NCBI GenBank assembly: GCA_046160485.1
Contig: JBJXGV010000010.1
Span: 124,001-188,000, forward strand
DNA from: JBJXGV01 sp046160485
Lineage (GTDB): Bacteria > Orphanbacterota > Orphanbacteria > JBJXGV01
Direction: 5' to 3'
DNA length: 64,000 nt
The translations under genes were made by a program, and so were the position numbers. The notes beneath the pieces were generated by a model. The model saw only the letters and a program-made list of their open reading frames with translations. It had not been told where the DNA came from and did no database searches. Shown in pieces: positions 1 through 8,789 of the stretch (position 1 is its first letter; the number at the start of each line of letters is the position of its first letter).

Positions 1-638
1 TCGCGGTCCGCGCGCGCGAGATCGTGTTTGCTCTCGGCGAGTTCGAGTTCGCCGTCGCTCACCATTTGGCGCGCATGCATTTCCTTCGAGCGGTCGTAAG
101 CGAGCTTCTCCGTCGCGAACGACGTCTCGCTGCGCTGATGACGAATGCGGTACGGGCCGTCGTCGATCTCGAGAAGCGTCTGGCCCTCGCGAACCTCGTC
201 GCCCTCTTCGCAGAGGCGCGCGGTGATCGGGCCGTCGACGCGCGCGAGGATTTGCGCGGCCTTCTCGGCCTCGAGCGTCGCGGTGGAGACGTAGTAGCTG
301 CGCACGGTGTCGGCCGCCGCGGGTTCTGCTGCGATTGCGGAGGCGGGCGTTTCGGGCGCGCCGCCGCCAGGGCCGCCGGGTCCGCCCGCGCCGCCGGGCA
401 TCTTTCCCTTGCCGTGCATCGCGGCCTGTCCGGCGGGCGCCGTGCCGGCCGTCTGCGCGGCCTGCGCGTTCTTCTCGCCGCGGCCGCAGCCCGCGAGCGC
501 GAGCGCGAGCGCGAGTGCAAGCGCGAGCAGCGCCGCGCGTGCGCTGGGTGCCGCGAGCGCCGGCCGCGCCGAGCGATTCGATTTCGTTTGAAGCGCCGAT
601 CGTGGCGCGCGAGCGGGCGAGGCGAATCGAGGCGGCAC
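1..638 (-). CDS. Efflux RND/HlyD-family periplasmic adaptor lipoprotein, 3' end outside window
   Basis: About 212 codons are visible and the gene runs off the left edge of the window. From a GTG at 638 there is a long basic N-region, then an Ala-Leu helix ending in a lipobox LAGC (Cys about 49), a Gly/Pro-rich linker, and the start of a membrane-fusion core: a TATLEAEKAAQILARVDG stretch followed by EEGDEVREGQTLLEIDD, the typical first half of the lipoyl-like barrel-sandwich, then an alpha-hairpin start. Family members link an inner-membrane RND or ABC pump to an outer-membrane channel. No in-frame ATG precedes the signal, so the GTG start is the best visible choice but uncertain. The pump gene, if co-transcribed, would lie beyond the window. 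Confidence 0.8.
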   Translation of the reverse strand, partial: MPPRFASPARAPRSALQTKSNRSARPALAAPSARAALLALALALALALAGCGRGEKNAQAAQTAGTAPAGQAAMHGKGKMPGGAGGPGGPGGGAPETPASAIAAEPAAADTVRSYYVSTATLEAEKAAQILARVDGPITARLCEEGDEVREGQTLLEIDDGPYRIRHQRSETSFATEKLAYDRSKEMHARQMVSDGELELAESKHDLARADR

Positions 639-847
639 CGAGGCTGCCCTCCAGTCGGGATGTGGCGTCAGAAACTCATGAATGAGGGGCGCCCGATGGC
701 GGGAGCCCAGCGTAGGGCGCCTCTCGGAAACGGCGGTTCACTCTCTCGGGGAAAGACGGCCCTCCGACCGCGACCGTTCAAAGCGGGCCGAGGATAGCCG
801 AGGTGCTAGAAAAGCGCCAGGGGGTACGCGGGCTCGCGCCGCGCGAC

Positions 848-879
848 AAGAGCCGCCCGCGCGGGTGCGGGCGGCTCTT
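848..879 (-). terminator. Hairpin terminator downstream of the octaheme cytochrome gene
   Basis: A perfect 13-bp inverted repeat (848-860 with 867-879) closes a 6-base loop, about 30 bases past the stop codon at 909. The stem is very GC-rich with A/T at its base, but no long U-tract follows. It separates the cytochrome gene from the adaptor lipoprotein gene on the same strand. Confidence 0.7.
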
Positions 880-908
880 CGACGACGCGAACGCAGCTGC
901 GCGACGCG

Positions 909-2558
909 CTACTGCTTCTGCTGGTAGCGCGACTGGTATTCCTTCTTGAGCGCATCGACTTCTTGCGCCGTGAGGCCCTTGAGCCAGAGGTGCGAGTCGC
1001 CCTCGAGCAACTCCGCCACGCGCGCCGCGTACTTCTCGCCCATCGCCTCCGACTTCGCCTCCGCCGTTTCGACGACCTCCGGGAGGAACTTCGCGTAGAA
1101 GTGTTTCGCGACCTCGTACATGCCGTGCCAATGCGTGTAGTCGGGGCCCATCATCGATGCGCCGTGCCGCGCGCGGCGCCCCTCGTGATGCCACAGCTCG
1201 TAGAACGTCCACTGCAGATTCGTGCCGAACGGAGAGCGCGGGTTGAGCACGCCGTCGGCGTGCAGCGAATCCATCATCGCCTTCGCCGGCTTCGCGAACT
1301 TGTCGTTGTAGAGGACGACGAGATCGTCGAACTGCTCGTAGAAGTTGTCGACGTGTGTCGTCGCGTGGCAACTCGCGCACATCTGCTTCATCTCGTTGCG
1401 GCGGTCGTCCCACATGCGAACGCGCGCGACCTTGCGCGGCACGTCGCGCGACTTCATCACGTCGTTCTCGACGTACTTCTCCTGCGTCGTCACTGTGTCG
1501 CCGACCTTCGGCAGCGGCCGCGTGTCGGGGTAATCCTCTTTGAAGCCGTCCTCGAAGACGACGAGGTTGAGCTTCGTCGAAACGATCGGCCGCAGCGTCC
1601 ACGAAATCCGCTCGCCGACGTCGTGGCTGTTGCCGGCGACGGTTCCGTCTGCGGTGACGTAGCCGCTCATGTGGCACGTCGCGCACGTCGGCGCCGCGGA
1701 GTAGTCGCGCCCGAGGATCCAGTCGCCCTCCTTGTCGAGCGCCATCCGCTCGCGGTTCGCCGCGAACGCGATCCCGTGCTTCGACTCGTTGAAGATCTCG
1801 ATCTGCGGATGGTCGGGCCCCATGTGGCACTTGCCGCAGTTCTCGGGGCTGCGCGCGAGCTTCGCGTTGAAGTCGTGGCGCGAGTGGCACGCGTGGCACG
1901 AGCCCTTCGAGCCGTCGGGGTTGAGCCGCCCCATCCCTGAGTTCGGCCACGTGTCCGCGTCGAGCACCGGCTTGTTCTCCGGGCCTGTGCGCAGGGTCTT
2001 GCCGCTCGCGTCCTTCTTGAACTTCACGATCGAGCCGTGGCACTGCCAGCAGCCGTTAACGGCGTCCGCGATGTTGCCGGGCATGCCGCACGCCTTCTCC
2101 GCGAGCACGTTGTCGAGGCTCGCGAGGATCTCGCCCGCCTTCGCGTGATGGCTCGATTCGAACTCCGCCTGCTCCTTTTCGTGGCAGCCGGCGCAGTCGC
2201 GCGGCGTGACGAGCGTCGAGATCCACGCGCCGTGGTGCTTCCACGCGTCGGGCTCGCTCTCGGCGGCGCGGTGGCAGTCGTAGCAGCCGACCTCGTTCGT
2301 CGCGTGCCGCGAGTGCTCCCACTCGCGCACGAGCGCGGCAGAGGTTTTCGTGTGGCACTCGACGCACGCCGTGTTGTCGGCGTCGAGTTCGGCGCGCGCT
2401 GGCGCAGGCGCAGCGGTAGCGGCGAGTGCCGCCAGCACGGCGGCGCGCGCGACGCCCGTCGCGATCGATCGCATCGCGCTCCCGCTCACGCTCCCGGCTA
2501 TCGGTCGAACCGCGTTCGCGCTTCCAGCATTACGAACCGTCATCCTCGTTTGATGCAT
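909..2558 (-). CDS. Hydroxylamine oxidoreductase-like octaheme c-type cytochrome
   Basis: 549 aa. Start chosen at ATG 2558 because GCAGGAGGGTG lies about 8 bases upstream; the open frame extends further upstream without support. A signal peptide (about 1-56) is followed by exactly eight CXXCH heme sites: 65-69, 92-96, 122-126, 170-174, 221-225, 241-245, 292-296 and 394-398. The C-terminal part carries WHHEGRRARHGASMM-GPDYTHWHG (about 456-478); Tyr474 in PDYTHWHG is the natural candidate for the tyrosine that cross-links to the P460 heme in oxidative HAOs. Length and heme number fit the HAO family (hydroxylamine or hydrazine oxidation, or reductive nitrogen-oxide chemistry in the periplasm). 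No haoB, cyc or other nitrogen gene is adjacent, so the direction of catalysis is open. A terminator follows; transcription appears monocistronic. Confidence 0.88.
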   Translation of the reverse strand: MHQTRMTVRNAGSANAVRPIAGSVSGSAMRSIATGVARAAVLAALAATAAPAPARAELDADNTACVECHTKTSAALVREWEHSRHATNEVGCYDCHRAAESEPDAWKHHGAWISTLVTPRDCAGCHEKEQAEFESSHHAKAGEILASLDNVLAEKACGMPGNIADAVNGCWQCHGSIVKFKKDASGKTLRTGPENKPVLDADTWPNSGMGRLNPDGSKGSCHACHSRHDFNAKLARSPENCGKCHMGPDHPQIEIFNESKHGIAFAANRERMALDKEGDWILGRDYSAAPTCATCHMSGYVTADGTVAGNSHDVGERISWTLRPIVSTKLNLVVFEDGFKEDYPDTRPLPKVGDTVTTQEKYVENDVMKSRDVPRKVARVRMWDDRRNEMKQMCASCHATTHVDNFYEQFDDLVVLYNDKFAKPAKAMMDSLHADGVLNPRSPFGTNLQWTFYELWHHEGRRARHGASMMGPDYTHWHGMYEVAKHFYAKFLPEVVETAEAKSEAMGEKYAARVAELLEGDSHLWLKGLTAQEVDALKKEYQSRYQQKQ

Positions 2559-2935
2559 TGTGATCACCCTCCTGCTTGCTCGAAAACTTAGGATGTTCGC
2601 TCGTCCGCGACGAAGCGCGCTGTCTGGGAGGGTAACAGCGCGCGCTGCCGGCACGGTCGATGGCGCGCCGGAGCGATAGGGCGAAAGAACGGCGCGACCA
2701 GACTCGGTGGAGATCGCCGCGCGAATATTCTTCCCGACGGCGCGCGGAAGAGCAACTGGATTCTGGCGCGGCGCCGGAGCCGCGTGGCATCTTCCGGTCG
2801 AACTCGTCGCCGCCGTTCGCGAATTGATCGCGAAGCGCGTTCCGAGGAACGTGTACGCTGCGCTCTCCGCCGGCATCTATTTCCGCAAACTTCGCTGTAG
2901 ACCCCGCGCCCAATCCCCGCGATCGTAGTCACCCG
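2559..2935. other. Divergent intergenic region, 377 bases
   Basis: This gap lies between the divergently transcribed octaheme cytochrome and YaiI-family genes and must hold both promoters. I see the cytochrome ribosome-binding site (2566-2574, complement) but no convincing -35/-10 pair in either direction and no RNA structure. Open frames through it look like GC-rich shadows. Confidence 0.5.
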
Positions 2936-3400
2936 ATGCTCCACATCTTCATCGACGCCGACGCGTGCCCGGTAAAAGAGGAGGTGTATCGCGTCGCGAC
3001 GCGGTACGATCTCGGCGTGAGCGTCGTCTCGAATTCGCGCATGCGGGTGCCGAGCGAACCGCGCGTCGCGCTCGTCGTCGTCGCCGACGGCTTCGACGCG
3101 GCCGACGACTGGATCGCCACGCACGCCGGCGCCGACGACATCGTGATCTCCGCCGACATTCCGCTCGCGTCGCGCTGCCTCGCGAATGGCGCGCACGTGC
3201 TCGGCCACACCGGCCGACCCTTCACCGAAGACAACATCGGCGACGCGCTCGCATCGCGCGAACTGCTCTCGGGCCTTCGCCAATCCGGCGACGTCACGGG
3301 CGGCCCGCCGCCGTTTCACGAGCGCGACCGCTCGCGCTTCTTGCAAGGCCTCGACACGATCGTCCAGCAGATTCGGGCACGGAGGGCGCGCGCCGGGTAG
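2936..3400 (+). CDS. yaiI: YaiI/YqxD family protein (UPF0178, DUF188)
   Basis: 154 aa, full length for the family. The N-terminus has the signature IDADACPVKEEVYRVA, and ADIPLASRC follows at about 76-84; both are conserved in the family, which has a PIN-like fold with acidic residues. Its biochemical role is not established. The start at ATG 2936 gives the conserved N-terminus directly, although no strong ribosome-binding site is visible. It sits alone, 125 bases before a membrane-protein gene on the same strand. Confidence 0.9.
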   Translation: MLHIFIDADACPVKEEVYRVATRYDLGVSVVSNSRMRVPSEPRVALVVVADGFDAADDWIATHAGADDIVISADIPLASRCLANGAHVLGHTGRPFTEDNIGDALASRELLSGLRQSGDVTGGPPPFHERDRSRFLQGLDTIVQQIRARRARAG

Positions 3401-3525
3401 TCGATCGCGCACGGGGCCGCCTTCAGCCCGCGGCGGGCGCATCGACTCGAGCAGATCGAAACACACGCAATCGCGAATCACCGTTCTCCCATCAACCCGC
3501 CGATCGCGGCGGCAGGAGGTGCGCA

Positions 3526-4086
3526 GTGGTTTCTCTCGGTTCGCTCTGGCTTCCCATTCTGCTCTCGGGCGTATTCGTCTTCGTCGTCAGCTCGATCATC
3601 CACATGGTGCTGCAGTACCACGCCGGCGACTTCAAGCGCGTTCCGAACGAGGAGGCCGTGATGGCGGCGCTGCGGCCGTTCAACCTCGCGCCGGGCGAGT
3701 ACTGCGTTCCGCGCGCCGGCAGCATGAAGGAGATGGGAACGCCGGCGTTCCTCGAGAAAATGAAAGCCGGCCCCGTGCTCCTCATGACGGTGATGAAGAG
3801 CGGTGCGCCATCGATGACGGGAAGTCTGATCGCGTGGTTCGTGTACAGCATCGTCGTGAGCATATTCGCCGGGTACGTCGCGGCGTGTGCGCTCGGCCCC
3901 GGCGCCCACTATCTCGCGGTGTTTCGTTTCGTGGGGACGACGGCGTTCGCCGGATACGCGCTCGGCATCTGGCAGAACGCGATCTGGTACAAGCGCAGCG
4001 TCTCGACGGTGCTTAAGTTGACGGTCGACGGCCTCGTCTACGCGTGCGTCACCGCCGGCGCGTTCGGTTGGCTCTGGCCGAGCTGA
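3526..4086 (+). CDS. Conserved membrane protein, unknown function
   Basis: 186 aa from GTG 3526, chosen because GGCAGGAGG sits 7 bases upstream; the open frame reaches much further upstream but without a start signal. About four hydrophobic segments: residues 6-26 (containing SSIIHMVLQYHAGDFKRVPNEE at its end), 105-128, 135-150 and 160-180. The cytoplasmic-side stretch after the first helix, with its HAGDFKRVPNEEAVMAALR character, is typical of a small conserved membrane family found in several soil phyla, whose role I do not know. Neighbours (YaiI upstream, toxin-antitoxin downstream) give no functional hint. Confidence 0.7.
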   Translation: MVSLGSLWLPILLSGVFVFVVSSIIHMVLQYHAGDFKRVPNEEAVMAALRPFNLAPGEYCVPRAGSMKEMGTPAFLEKMKAGPVLLMTVMKSGAPSMTGSLIAWFVYSIVVSIFAGYVAACALGPGAHYLAVFRFVGTTAFAGYALGIWQNAIWYKRSVSTVLKLTVDGLVYACVTAGAFGWLWPS

Positions 4087-4166
4087 TCGTCGCGGGGTGT
4101 GCCCGCTCTCTCGGATCTGATACGCTCTCGCACGTCGATGTCCCGGCGAGGGAGGCAGTCTTGTCT

Positions 4167-4451
4167 ATGGAAATGATCAACACGGGAAGGCTGGTCGAGC
4201 TGTGCCGAGATCGCGGTGCTACGATGGTCGCGCTCTTCGGATCCGTTGCGCGCGGTGACGCCGGCCCCGATAGCGACATCGATCTCATCGTTCGTTTCTC
4301 GGAGCCAAAGAGTCTTCTTTCGCTCGTTCGCATGGAACGCGAAATCGCGGAAGCTCTCGGCAGAAAGGTGGATCTCCTAACCGAGGGCGCGATCAGCCCG
4401 CATTTGCGTGCCGCAATCGAACGCGACACCCGAGTTCTCTATGAAGCGTGA
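4167..4451 (+). CDS. mntA: MntA-type minimal nucleotidyltransferase antitoxin
   Basis: 94 aa from ATG 4167 (GGGAGG about 11 bases upstream). It has the MNT signature GSx10DxD: Gly25-Ser26 in LFGSVARGDAG, then Asp37 and Asp39 in SDIDL. In characterised HepT/MntA pairs MntA transfers AMP to a tyrosine of the toxin HepT and so silences it. The last 11 bases overlap the start of the hepT-like gene, the usual order and coupling for this system. No other defence genes are next to it. Confidence 0.88.
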   Translation: MEMINTGRLVELCRDRGATMVALFGSVARGDAGPDSDIDLIVRFSEPKSLLSLVRMEREIAEALGRKVDLLTEGAISPHLRAAIERDTRVLYEA

Positions 4452-4794
4452 CGATGGTGTCTGCCTTCGTCACATGCTCGACGCCACCGACACGATTCGG
4501 ACTTACCTTCACGGCGTCGATCGCAGCGCCTTCGTCTCAACACAGTTGCTGCAGGACGGTGTCATTCGCCAGATCCAAATCATCGGGGAGGCCGCGAAGG
4601 GCCTCTCACCCGAATTGCGGTTGCGCTATCCGGGGGTTCCTTGGCAAGACATTGCCGGGATGCGCGACAAACTCACGCACGACTATTTCGGCGTCGACGT
4701 CGAAACCGTCTGGCTGACAGCCGCTAGAGATTTGGCTCCGTTGGAGGCAGCGTTCACGCGAATCGTTCGAGAGGTCACGCCGCCCACGTCCTGA
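4441..4794 (+). CDS. hepT: HepT-like ribonuclease toxin
   Basis: 117 aa, all-helical HEPN domain. The catalytic and AMPylated motif Rx4HxY is intact: Arg75, His80 and Tyr82 within GMRDKLTHDYFG. Members cleave RNA and are neutralised by the MntA partner. The ATG at 4441 lies inside the antitoxin gene (11-base overlap), so the two proteins are translationally coupled. Length is normal for HepT. Both partners appear intact, so the module is probably active. Confidence 0.88.
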   Translation: MKRDDGVCLRHMLDATDTIRTYLHGVDRSAFVSTQLLQDGVIRQIQIIGEAAKGLSPELRLRYPGVPWQDIAGMRDKLTHDYFGVDVETVWLTAARDLAPLEAAFTRIVREVTPPTS

Positions 4795-4806
4795 GGGAGC
4801 GCGCGA

Positions 4807-5418
4807 ATGTCCGATCTAGAAGCGCAATTCGGCGCGATCGACATCTATCTGTTCGATCAGCTTCTGCGCGGGCGGATCGCGCCGGGCGCGACGGTGCTCG
4901 ACGCCGGATGCGGCAATGGGCGGAATCTCGTTCACCTGATGCGCGCGGGTTACAACGTGTGCGCCGCGGACCCGGACGAGCGCGCGATCGGAGCCGTGCG
5001 AAAGATGGCCGCGCAGCTTGCGCCCGCGCTTCCCGCCGAGAACTTCCGCGCGGAGCCCGTTGAAGCGATGACGTTCGCGGACGGCTCGGCGGGTTCGGTC
5101 GTGTGCATCGCCGTACTCCACTTCGCGCGCGACGACGCGCAGTTCGACGCAATGCTGCGCGGCGCGTGGCGTGCGCTCGCGCCGGGCGGCGTTTTCTTCT
5201 GCCGCCTCGCGTCGTCGATCGGCATCGAGGATCGCGTGCGCCGCATCGAGGGCCGCCGCTGCGCACTTCCCGACGGCACGGAGCGATACCTCGCCGACGA
5301 AGGGCTTCTGCTTTCTCTCACGCGCGAACTCGGCGGCGCGCTTCTCGACCCGATCAAGACGACGCTCGTCCAGAACAAGCGCGCGATGACGACGTGGGTC
5401 GTGCTCAAACACGCGTGA
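4807..5418 (+). CDS. Class I SAM-dependent methyltransferase
   Basis: 203 aa. Motif I is VLDAGCGNGRN (about 30-40), followed by an acidic strand-2 end (AADPDER) and motif IV-like SVVCIAVLHF with APGGVFFCR as post-motif III, all characteristic of Rossmann-fold methyltransferases. The substrate cannot be read from the sequence. It begins 12 bases after the hepT stop, with a weak AGGGAG upstream, and its stop overlaps the next gene's GTG, so it forms a coupled run with the acetyltransferase. Confidence 0.85.
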   Translation: MSDLEAQFGAIDIYLFDQLLRGRIAPGATVLDAGCGNGRNLVHLMRAGYNVCAADPDERAIGAVRKMAAQLAPALPAENFRAEPVEAMTFADGSAGSVVCIAVLHFARDDAQFDAMLRGAWRALAPGGVFFCRLASSIGIEDRVRRIEGRRCALPDGTERYLADEGLLLSLTRELGGALLDPIKTTLVQNKRAMTTWVVLKHA

Positions 5419-5930
5419 CGCCGCGCGACGCCAACTCCGAGAACAGCGATGGTGCCGCTCGCGCCCGCGACGGGGTTGCGTCGTTCGAGCGCACGCGCGA
5501 CTCGTTTCTCATCACAACGGACGCGCGCCGCTTCGACATCGACGCGATACACGCCTACCTCGCGCGCTCGTATTGGGCGGAGGCGATTCCGCGCGAGACG
5601 GTCGTCCGCGCAATCGCAGGCTCGCTCTGTTTCGGCCTTTTCGACGGCGCGCGCCAGATCGGCTTCGCGCGCACCGTCACAGATCGTGCAACCTTCGCCT
5701 ACCTTGCAGACGTCTATGTTCTCGAGGAGTATCGTGGCCGCGGTCTCGGGAAGTGGCTCACGCAGACGGTGCTCGCGCATCCGGAGTTGCAAGGGCTGCG
5801 CCGCTGGATGCTCGTGACGCGCGACGCGCACGGCCTCTACGCGAGCTTCGGTTTCACGCCGCCCGCGAACCCCGGCGGTTACATGGAGATCGCGCGACCA
5901 GGGCTCTACAAGAACCAGAACGAGGAGTGA
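5415..5930 (+). CDS. GNAT-family N-acetyltransferase
   Basis: 171 aa from GTG 5415, which overlaps the preceding stop as GTGA. The GNAT acetyl-CoA loop is visible as VYVLEEYRGRGLGKWL (about 98-113; consensus Q/RxxGxG/A), followed by a C-terminal YASFGFTPP that matches the usual Y/F-x-x-x-GF end. A hydrophilic stretch of about 30 residues precedes the domain. The acceptor is unknown. Coupling to the methyltransferase suggests shared expression. Confidence 0.85.
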   Translation: MTPRDANSENSDGAARARDGVASFERTRDSFLITTDARRFDIDAIHAYLARSYWAEAIPRETVVRAIAGSLCFGLFDGARQIGFARTVTDRATFAYLADVYVLEEYRGRGLGKWLTQTVLAHPELQGLRRWMLVTRDAHGLYASFGFTPPANPGGYMEIARPGLYKNQNEE

Positions 5931-5934
5931 GACG

Positions 5935-7371
5935 ATGGCAGCGATGCCGAACGTGAAAGCGATGCGATGCGACAACACCGTGGTGGAACTCGACGGCGGC
6001 GCGATCGACGCGCTCAAGGCGCGGCTGCGCGGCGGCCTGCTCACGCCCGCCGATGCGGGCTACGACGACGCGCGCTCGCTCTGGAACGCGATGATCGACC
6101 GCCGGCCGGCGCTCATCGCGCGCTGCGCAGGCGCCGCGGACGTCGTCGCGTGCGTCGAGTTCGCGCGCGCGCGCGGCCTTCTCCTCTCGATCAAAGGCGG
6201 CGGCCACAACATCGCGGGACTCGCGGTGTGCGACGGCGGCTTGATGCTCGACATGTCGCCGATGCGCGGCGTGTGGGTCGACGCGGCGGATCGCATCGCG
6301 CACGCGCAGGCCGGCTGCCTCCTCGCCGACGTCGATCGCGAAACGCAGGTTCACGGCCTCGCCACCGTACTCGGATTCGTATCGGCCACAGGAATCGCGG
6401 GGCTCACGCTCGGCGGCGGCTTCGGCTACCTCACGCGGAAGCACGGCTGGACGACGGACAACGTGCGCTCGATCGACATCGTCACGGCGGAAGGGCGTCT
6501 CGTGCGCGCGAGCGAGCGCGAGAACGCCGATCTCTTCTGGGGGCTGCGCGGCGGCGGCGGCAACTTCGGCGTCGCGACGAGCTTCGAGTACGCGCTCCAC
6601 CCGGTCGGGCCCGAGATCATCGCCGGCGCGATTGCGTGGCGCGCCGAGGAGGCGCCCGCGGTCCTCGAGATGTATCGCGATCTCATGTCGCGCGCGCCGC
6701 GCGAACTGACGTGCGCCGCGGTCCTTCGCATGGCGCCGCCGGCGCCGTGGATCGCGAAGGAAGCGCACGGCAAACCGATCGTCGTAATTTTCTTCTGCCA
6801 TGCGGGGAGCATCGCGGACGGCGAGCATCTCGCGGCGCCGCTCAAGCGGTTCGGCGCGCCAGTCGGCGACATCGTGCAGCGCCGCTCGTACGCATCGCAG
6901 CAAATGCTTCTCGACGCGGTGCAGCCGAAGGGGCGCCGCTACTACTGGAAATCCGAATACGTGCGTGGGCTCGAGCCGCAGCTCTTCGCCGACGCGATCG
7001 AACACGCCGCGCGCATTCCGTCGCCGCATTCGGCGATCGTCGTCTTCCCCATCGATGGCGCGATCAACTCGGTCGCGGAGGAACACTCGCCCGTGGGCAA
7101 CCGCTCCGCGCGCGCAGTGCTCAACATCACGTCCTCGTGGGAAGCGCCCGACGGCGACGCAGAGAACATCGAGTGGGCGCGCGCGACGTGGCGCGGCATG
7201 CGCCACTTCTCGACCGGCGGCGCTTACATCAACTTTATGACGGAAGATGAGGGGGGCGACCGCATCGCCGCCGCGTACGGGGCGAACCACGCGCGCCTCG
7301 TCGACGTGAAGAGCAAGTGGGATCCGACGAACATGTTCCGCGTGAACAAGAACATCGCGCCGCGGGCGTGA
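5935..7371 (+). CDS. FAD-binding oxidoreductase, berberine-bridge (PCMH/BBE) type
   Basis: 478 aa, typical length. The FAD_binding_4 domain occupies about 45-210 with IKGGGHNIAG; His91 is the expected 8-alpha covalent FAD ligand. GLTLGGGFGYLTRKHG follows. The cysteine that makes a second (6-S) bond in bicovalent members is not evident, so one covalent link is more likely. The C-terminal BBE element is present as KWDPTNMFRVNKNI. Such enzymes oxidise sugars, alcohols or alkaloid-like substrates with O2; the substrate here is unknown. The stop overlaps the next gene's GTG. Confidence 0.87.
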   Translation: MAAMPNVKAMRCDNTVVELDGGAIDALKARLRGGLLTPADAGYDDARSLWNAMIDRRPALIARCAGAADVVACVEFARARGLLLSIKGGGHNIAGLAVCDGGLMLDMSPMRGVWVDAADRIAHAQAGCLLADVDRETQVHGLATVLGFVSATGIAGLTLGGGFGYLTRKHGWTTDNVRSIDIVTAEGRLVRASERENADLFWGLRGGGGNFGVATSFEYALHPVGPEIIAGAIAWRAEEAPAVLEMYRDLMSRAPRELTCAAVLRMAPPAPWIAKEAHGKPIVVIFFCHAGSIADGEHLAAPLKRFGAPVGDIVQRRSYASQQMLLDAVQPKGRRYYWKSEYVRGLEPQLFADAIEHAARIPSPHSAIVVFPIDGAINSVAEEHSPVGNRSARAVLNITSSWEAPDGDAENIEWARATWRGMRHFSTGGAYINFMTEDEGGDRIAAAYGANHARLVDVKSKWDPTNMFRVNKNIAPRA

Positions 7372-7823
7372 TCGCCGCGCGCGCCATCGCGGGTGGCCTT
7401 GCGGGCGGTGTCGCGTGGCTTGCCGGCATGCTCGCGCTCTTCGGGCCCGCGCAGGCATTGCTCGCCAACCCCGAACTCCAGAGCGCGAAGTTTCTCGCGG
7501 TGTTCGGTTCGATCGAGCCGTTGCCGCGCATCGCGAGCGCGCAGTGGATTCTTCCCGCCGGCATCTTCGTCATCGCAACGATCTACAGTCTCGTCTACCG
7601 GCTCGTGCGCGGCGCGTTCGCGCGCGACACGCTGGCAGTGAAGGGCGCGAAATTCGGCGTTGCGGCGTGGGCTCTCATGGCGCCGTGGTTCGAGTTCTAC
7701 CTGCCGTGGAACGCGATGTGGGAACCGTGGCCGCTCGTCGCGCTCGAGTTGGCGCTCTGGCTCGGCGTTATGCTCCTCGTTGGGCTCGCGATCGCGTTCG
7801 CGCACGAGTGGAAGCGCGCGTGA
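7368..7823 (+). CDS. Small integral membrane protein, unknown
   Basis: 151 aa from GTG 7368, which overlaps the flavoprotein stop (GTGA). Four hydrophobic segments: about 4-24, 62-80, 94-112 and 121-143. There is a conserved-looking WFEFYLPWNAMWEP between helices 3 and 4. I do not recognise the family. Tight coupling to the BBE flavoprotein suggests a joint role or merely shared expression. Confidence 0.65.
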   Translation: MIAARAIAGGLAGGVAWLAGMLALFGPAQALLANPELQSAKFLAVFGSIEPLPRIASAQWILPAGIFVIATIYSLVYRLVRGAFARDTLAVKGAKFGVAAWALMAPWFEFYLPWNAMWEPWPLVALELALWLGVMLLVGLAIAFAHEWKRA

Positions 7824-7855
7824 CGGCGTGACGAACGCCGTGCGCGGCTCGCGCC

Positions 7856-8761
7856 ATGACCGCTGACACGCGGCTTGCGCGCGCCGGCGCGCTCGTTGCG
7901 ATCATCCTCTGGGGCATCTCGTTCGTCGCCACGAAAGCGGCCCTCACCGAAGCCTCGCCGATCACAATCGTCTTCACGCGCTTCGCACTCGGCGTCGCGG
8001 TGCTCGTTGCGATTCTGCGCGCGCGGGGCGAGCCGCTCATTCCGCCGCGCGACACGTGGCCCGCGCTCGCGCTCATGGGTTTCGTCGGCGTCTTCGTGCA
8101 TCACATGCTTCAGATTCGCGGCCTCGCGCTCACGACCGCCGTGCGCACGGGCTGGCTCATCGGACTCATCCCGATTTGGTCGGCGGTGCTCTCGGCGGTT
8201 TTTCTCCGCGAGCGTTTCGGCGCGCGCAAACTCGCGGGTCTTGCGCTCGGCTTGGCCGGCGCCGTCATCGTCGTCACGCGCGGCGAGTTCTCGTCGCGCG
8301 TTCTTACGCTGCCGAGTACGCGCGGCGACCTCCTCGTCCTCGCGAGCACGCTGACCTGGGCGATCTACACCGTGCTCGGCCACGCGACGATCCGGCGCCT
8401 TGGAAGCGCGCGCGCCACGACCGCGGCCATGTTCCTCGGATGGGCGATGCTCATTCCGTTCTTCGTCGCGAGCCACGGCTGGCGCGAATACGCCGCGCTC
8501 TCCGCGTCCAGCATCGCGGCGATTCTCTTCCTCGGCATCGGCTGCTCGGGGCTCGGCTACCTCTTCTGGTACGCGGCGCTCGAGCGTCTCGAAGTGTCGA
8601 AGGTCGCGGCGTTCCTCTACATCGAGCCGCTCGTCACGCTCGTGGCCGCCGTCGCGCTCCTTCACGAGACCGTCACGCCGACGACGATCATCGGCGGCGT
8701 CATTTTGTTGATCGGAGTCGCCATCGTGCAGAGCACCACGGCGCCGCGCGCGACGACCTGA
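7856..8761 (+). CDS. EamA/DMT-superfamily transporter
   Basis: 301 aa with about ten membrane helices and two EamA repeats. The first opens with the ILWGISFVATKAAL signature (17-30), the second near LASTLTWAIYTVLGH (about 162-176), and the C-terminal half has YIEPLVTLVAAV, the usual P-containing last-repeat helix. Family members export metabolites such as amino acids or nucleosides; substrate unknown. It ends 28 bases before the convergent ATP-grasp gene. Confidence 0.88.
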   Translation: MTADTRLARAGALVAIILWGISFVATKAALTEASPITIVFTRFALGVAVLVAILRARGEPLIPPRDTWPALALMGFVGVFVHHMLQIRGLALTTAVRTGWLIGLIPIWSAVLSAVFLRERFGARKLAGLALGLAGAVIVVTRGEFSSRVLTLPSTRGDLLVLASTLTWAIYTVLGHATIRRLGSARATTAAMFLGWAMLIPFFVASHGWREYAALSASSIAAILFLGIGCSGLGYLFWYAALERLEVSKVAAFLYIEPLVTLVAAVALLHETVTPTTIIGGVILLIGVAIVQSTTAPRATT

Positions 8762-8789
8762 TTGCGCGAGCGGCCCGTGGCGAAGCAAC

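Noticed and set aside
963..1940. Long plus-strand open frame opposite the octaheme cytochrome
   Set aside because: Arg/Leu/Val-rich antisense shadow typical of high-GC codon bias; the minus-strand frame has eight heme motifs.
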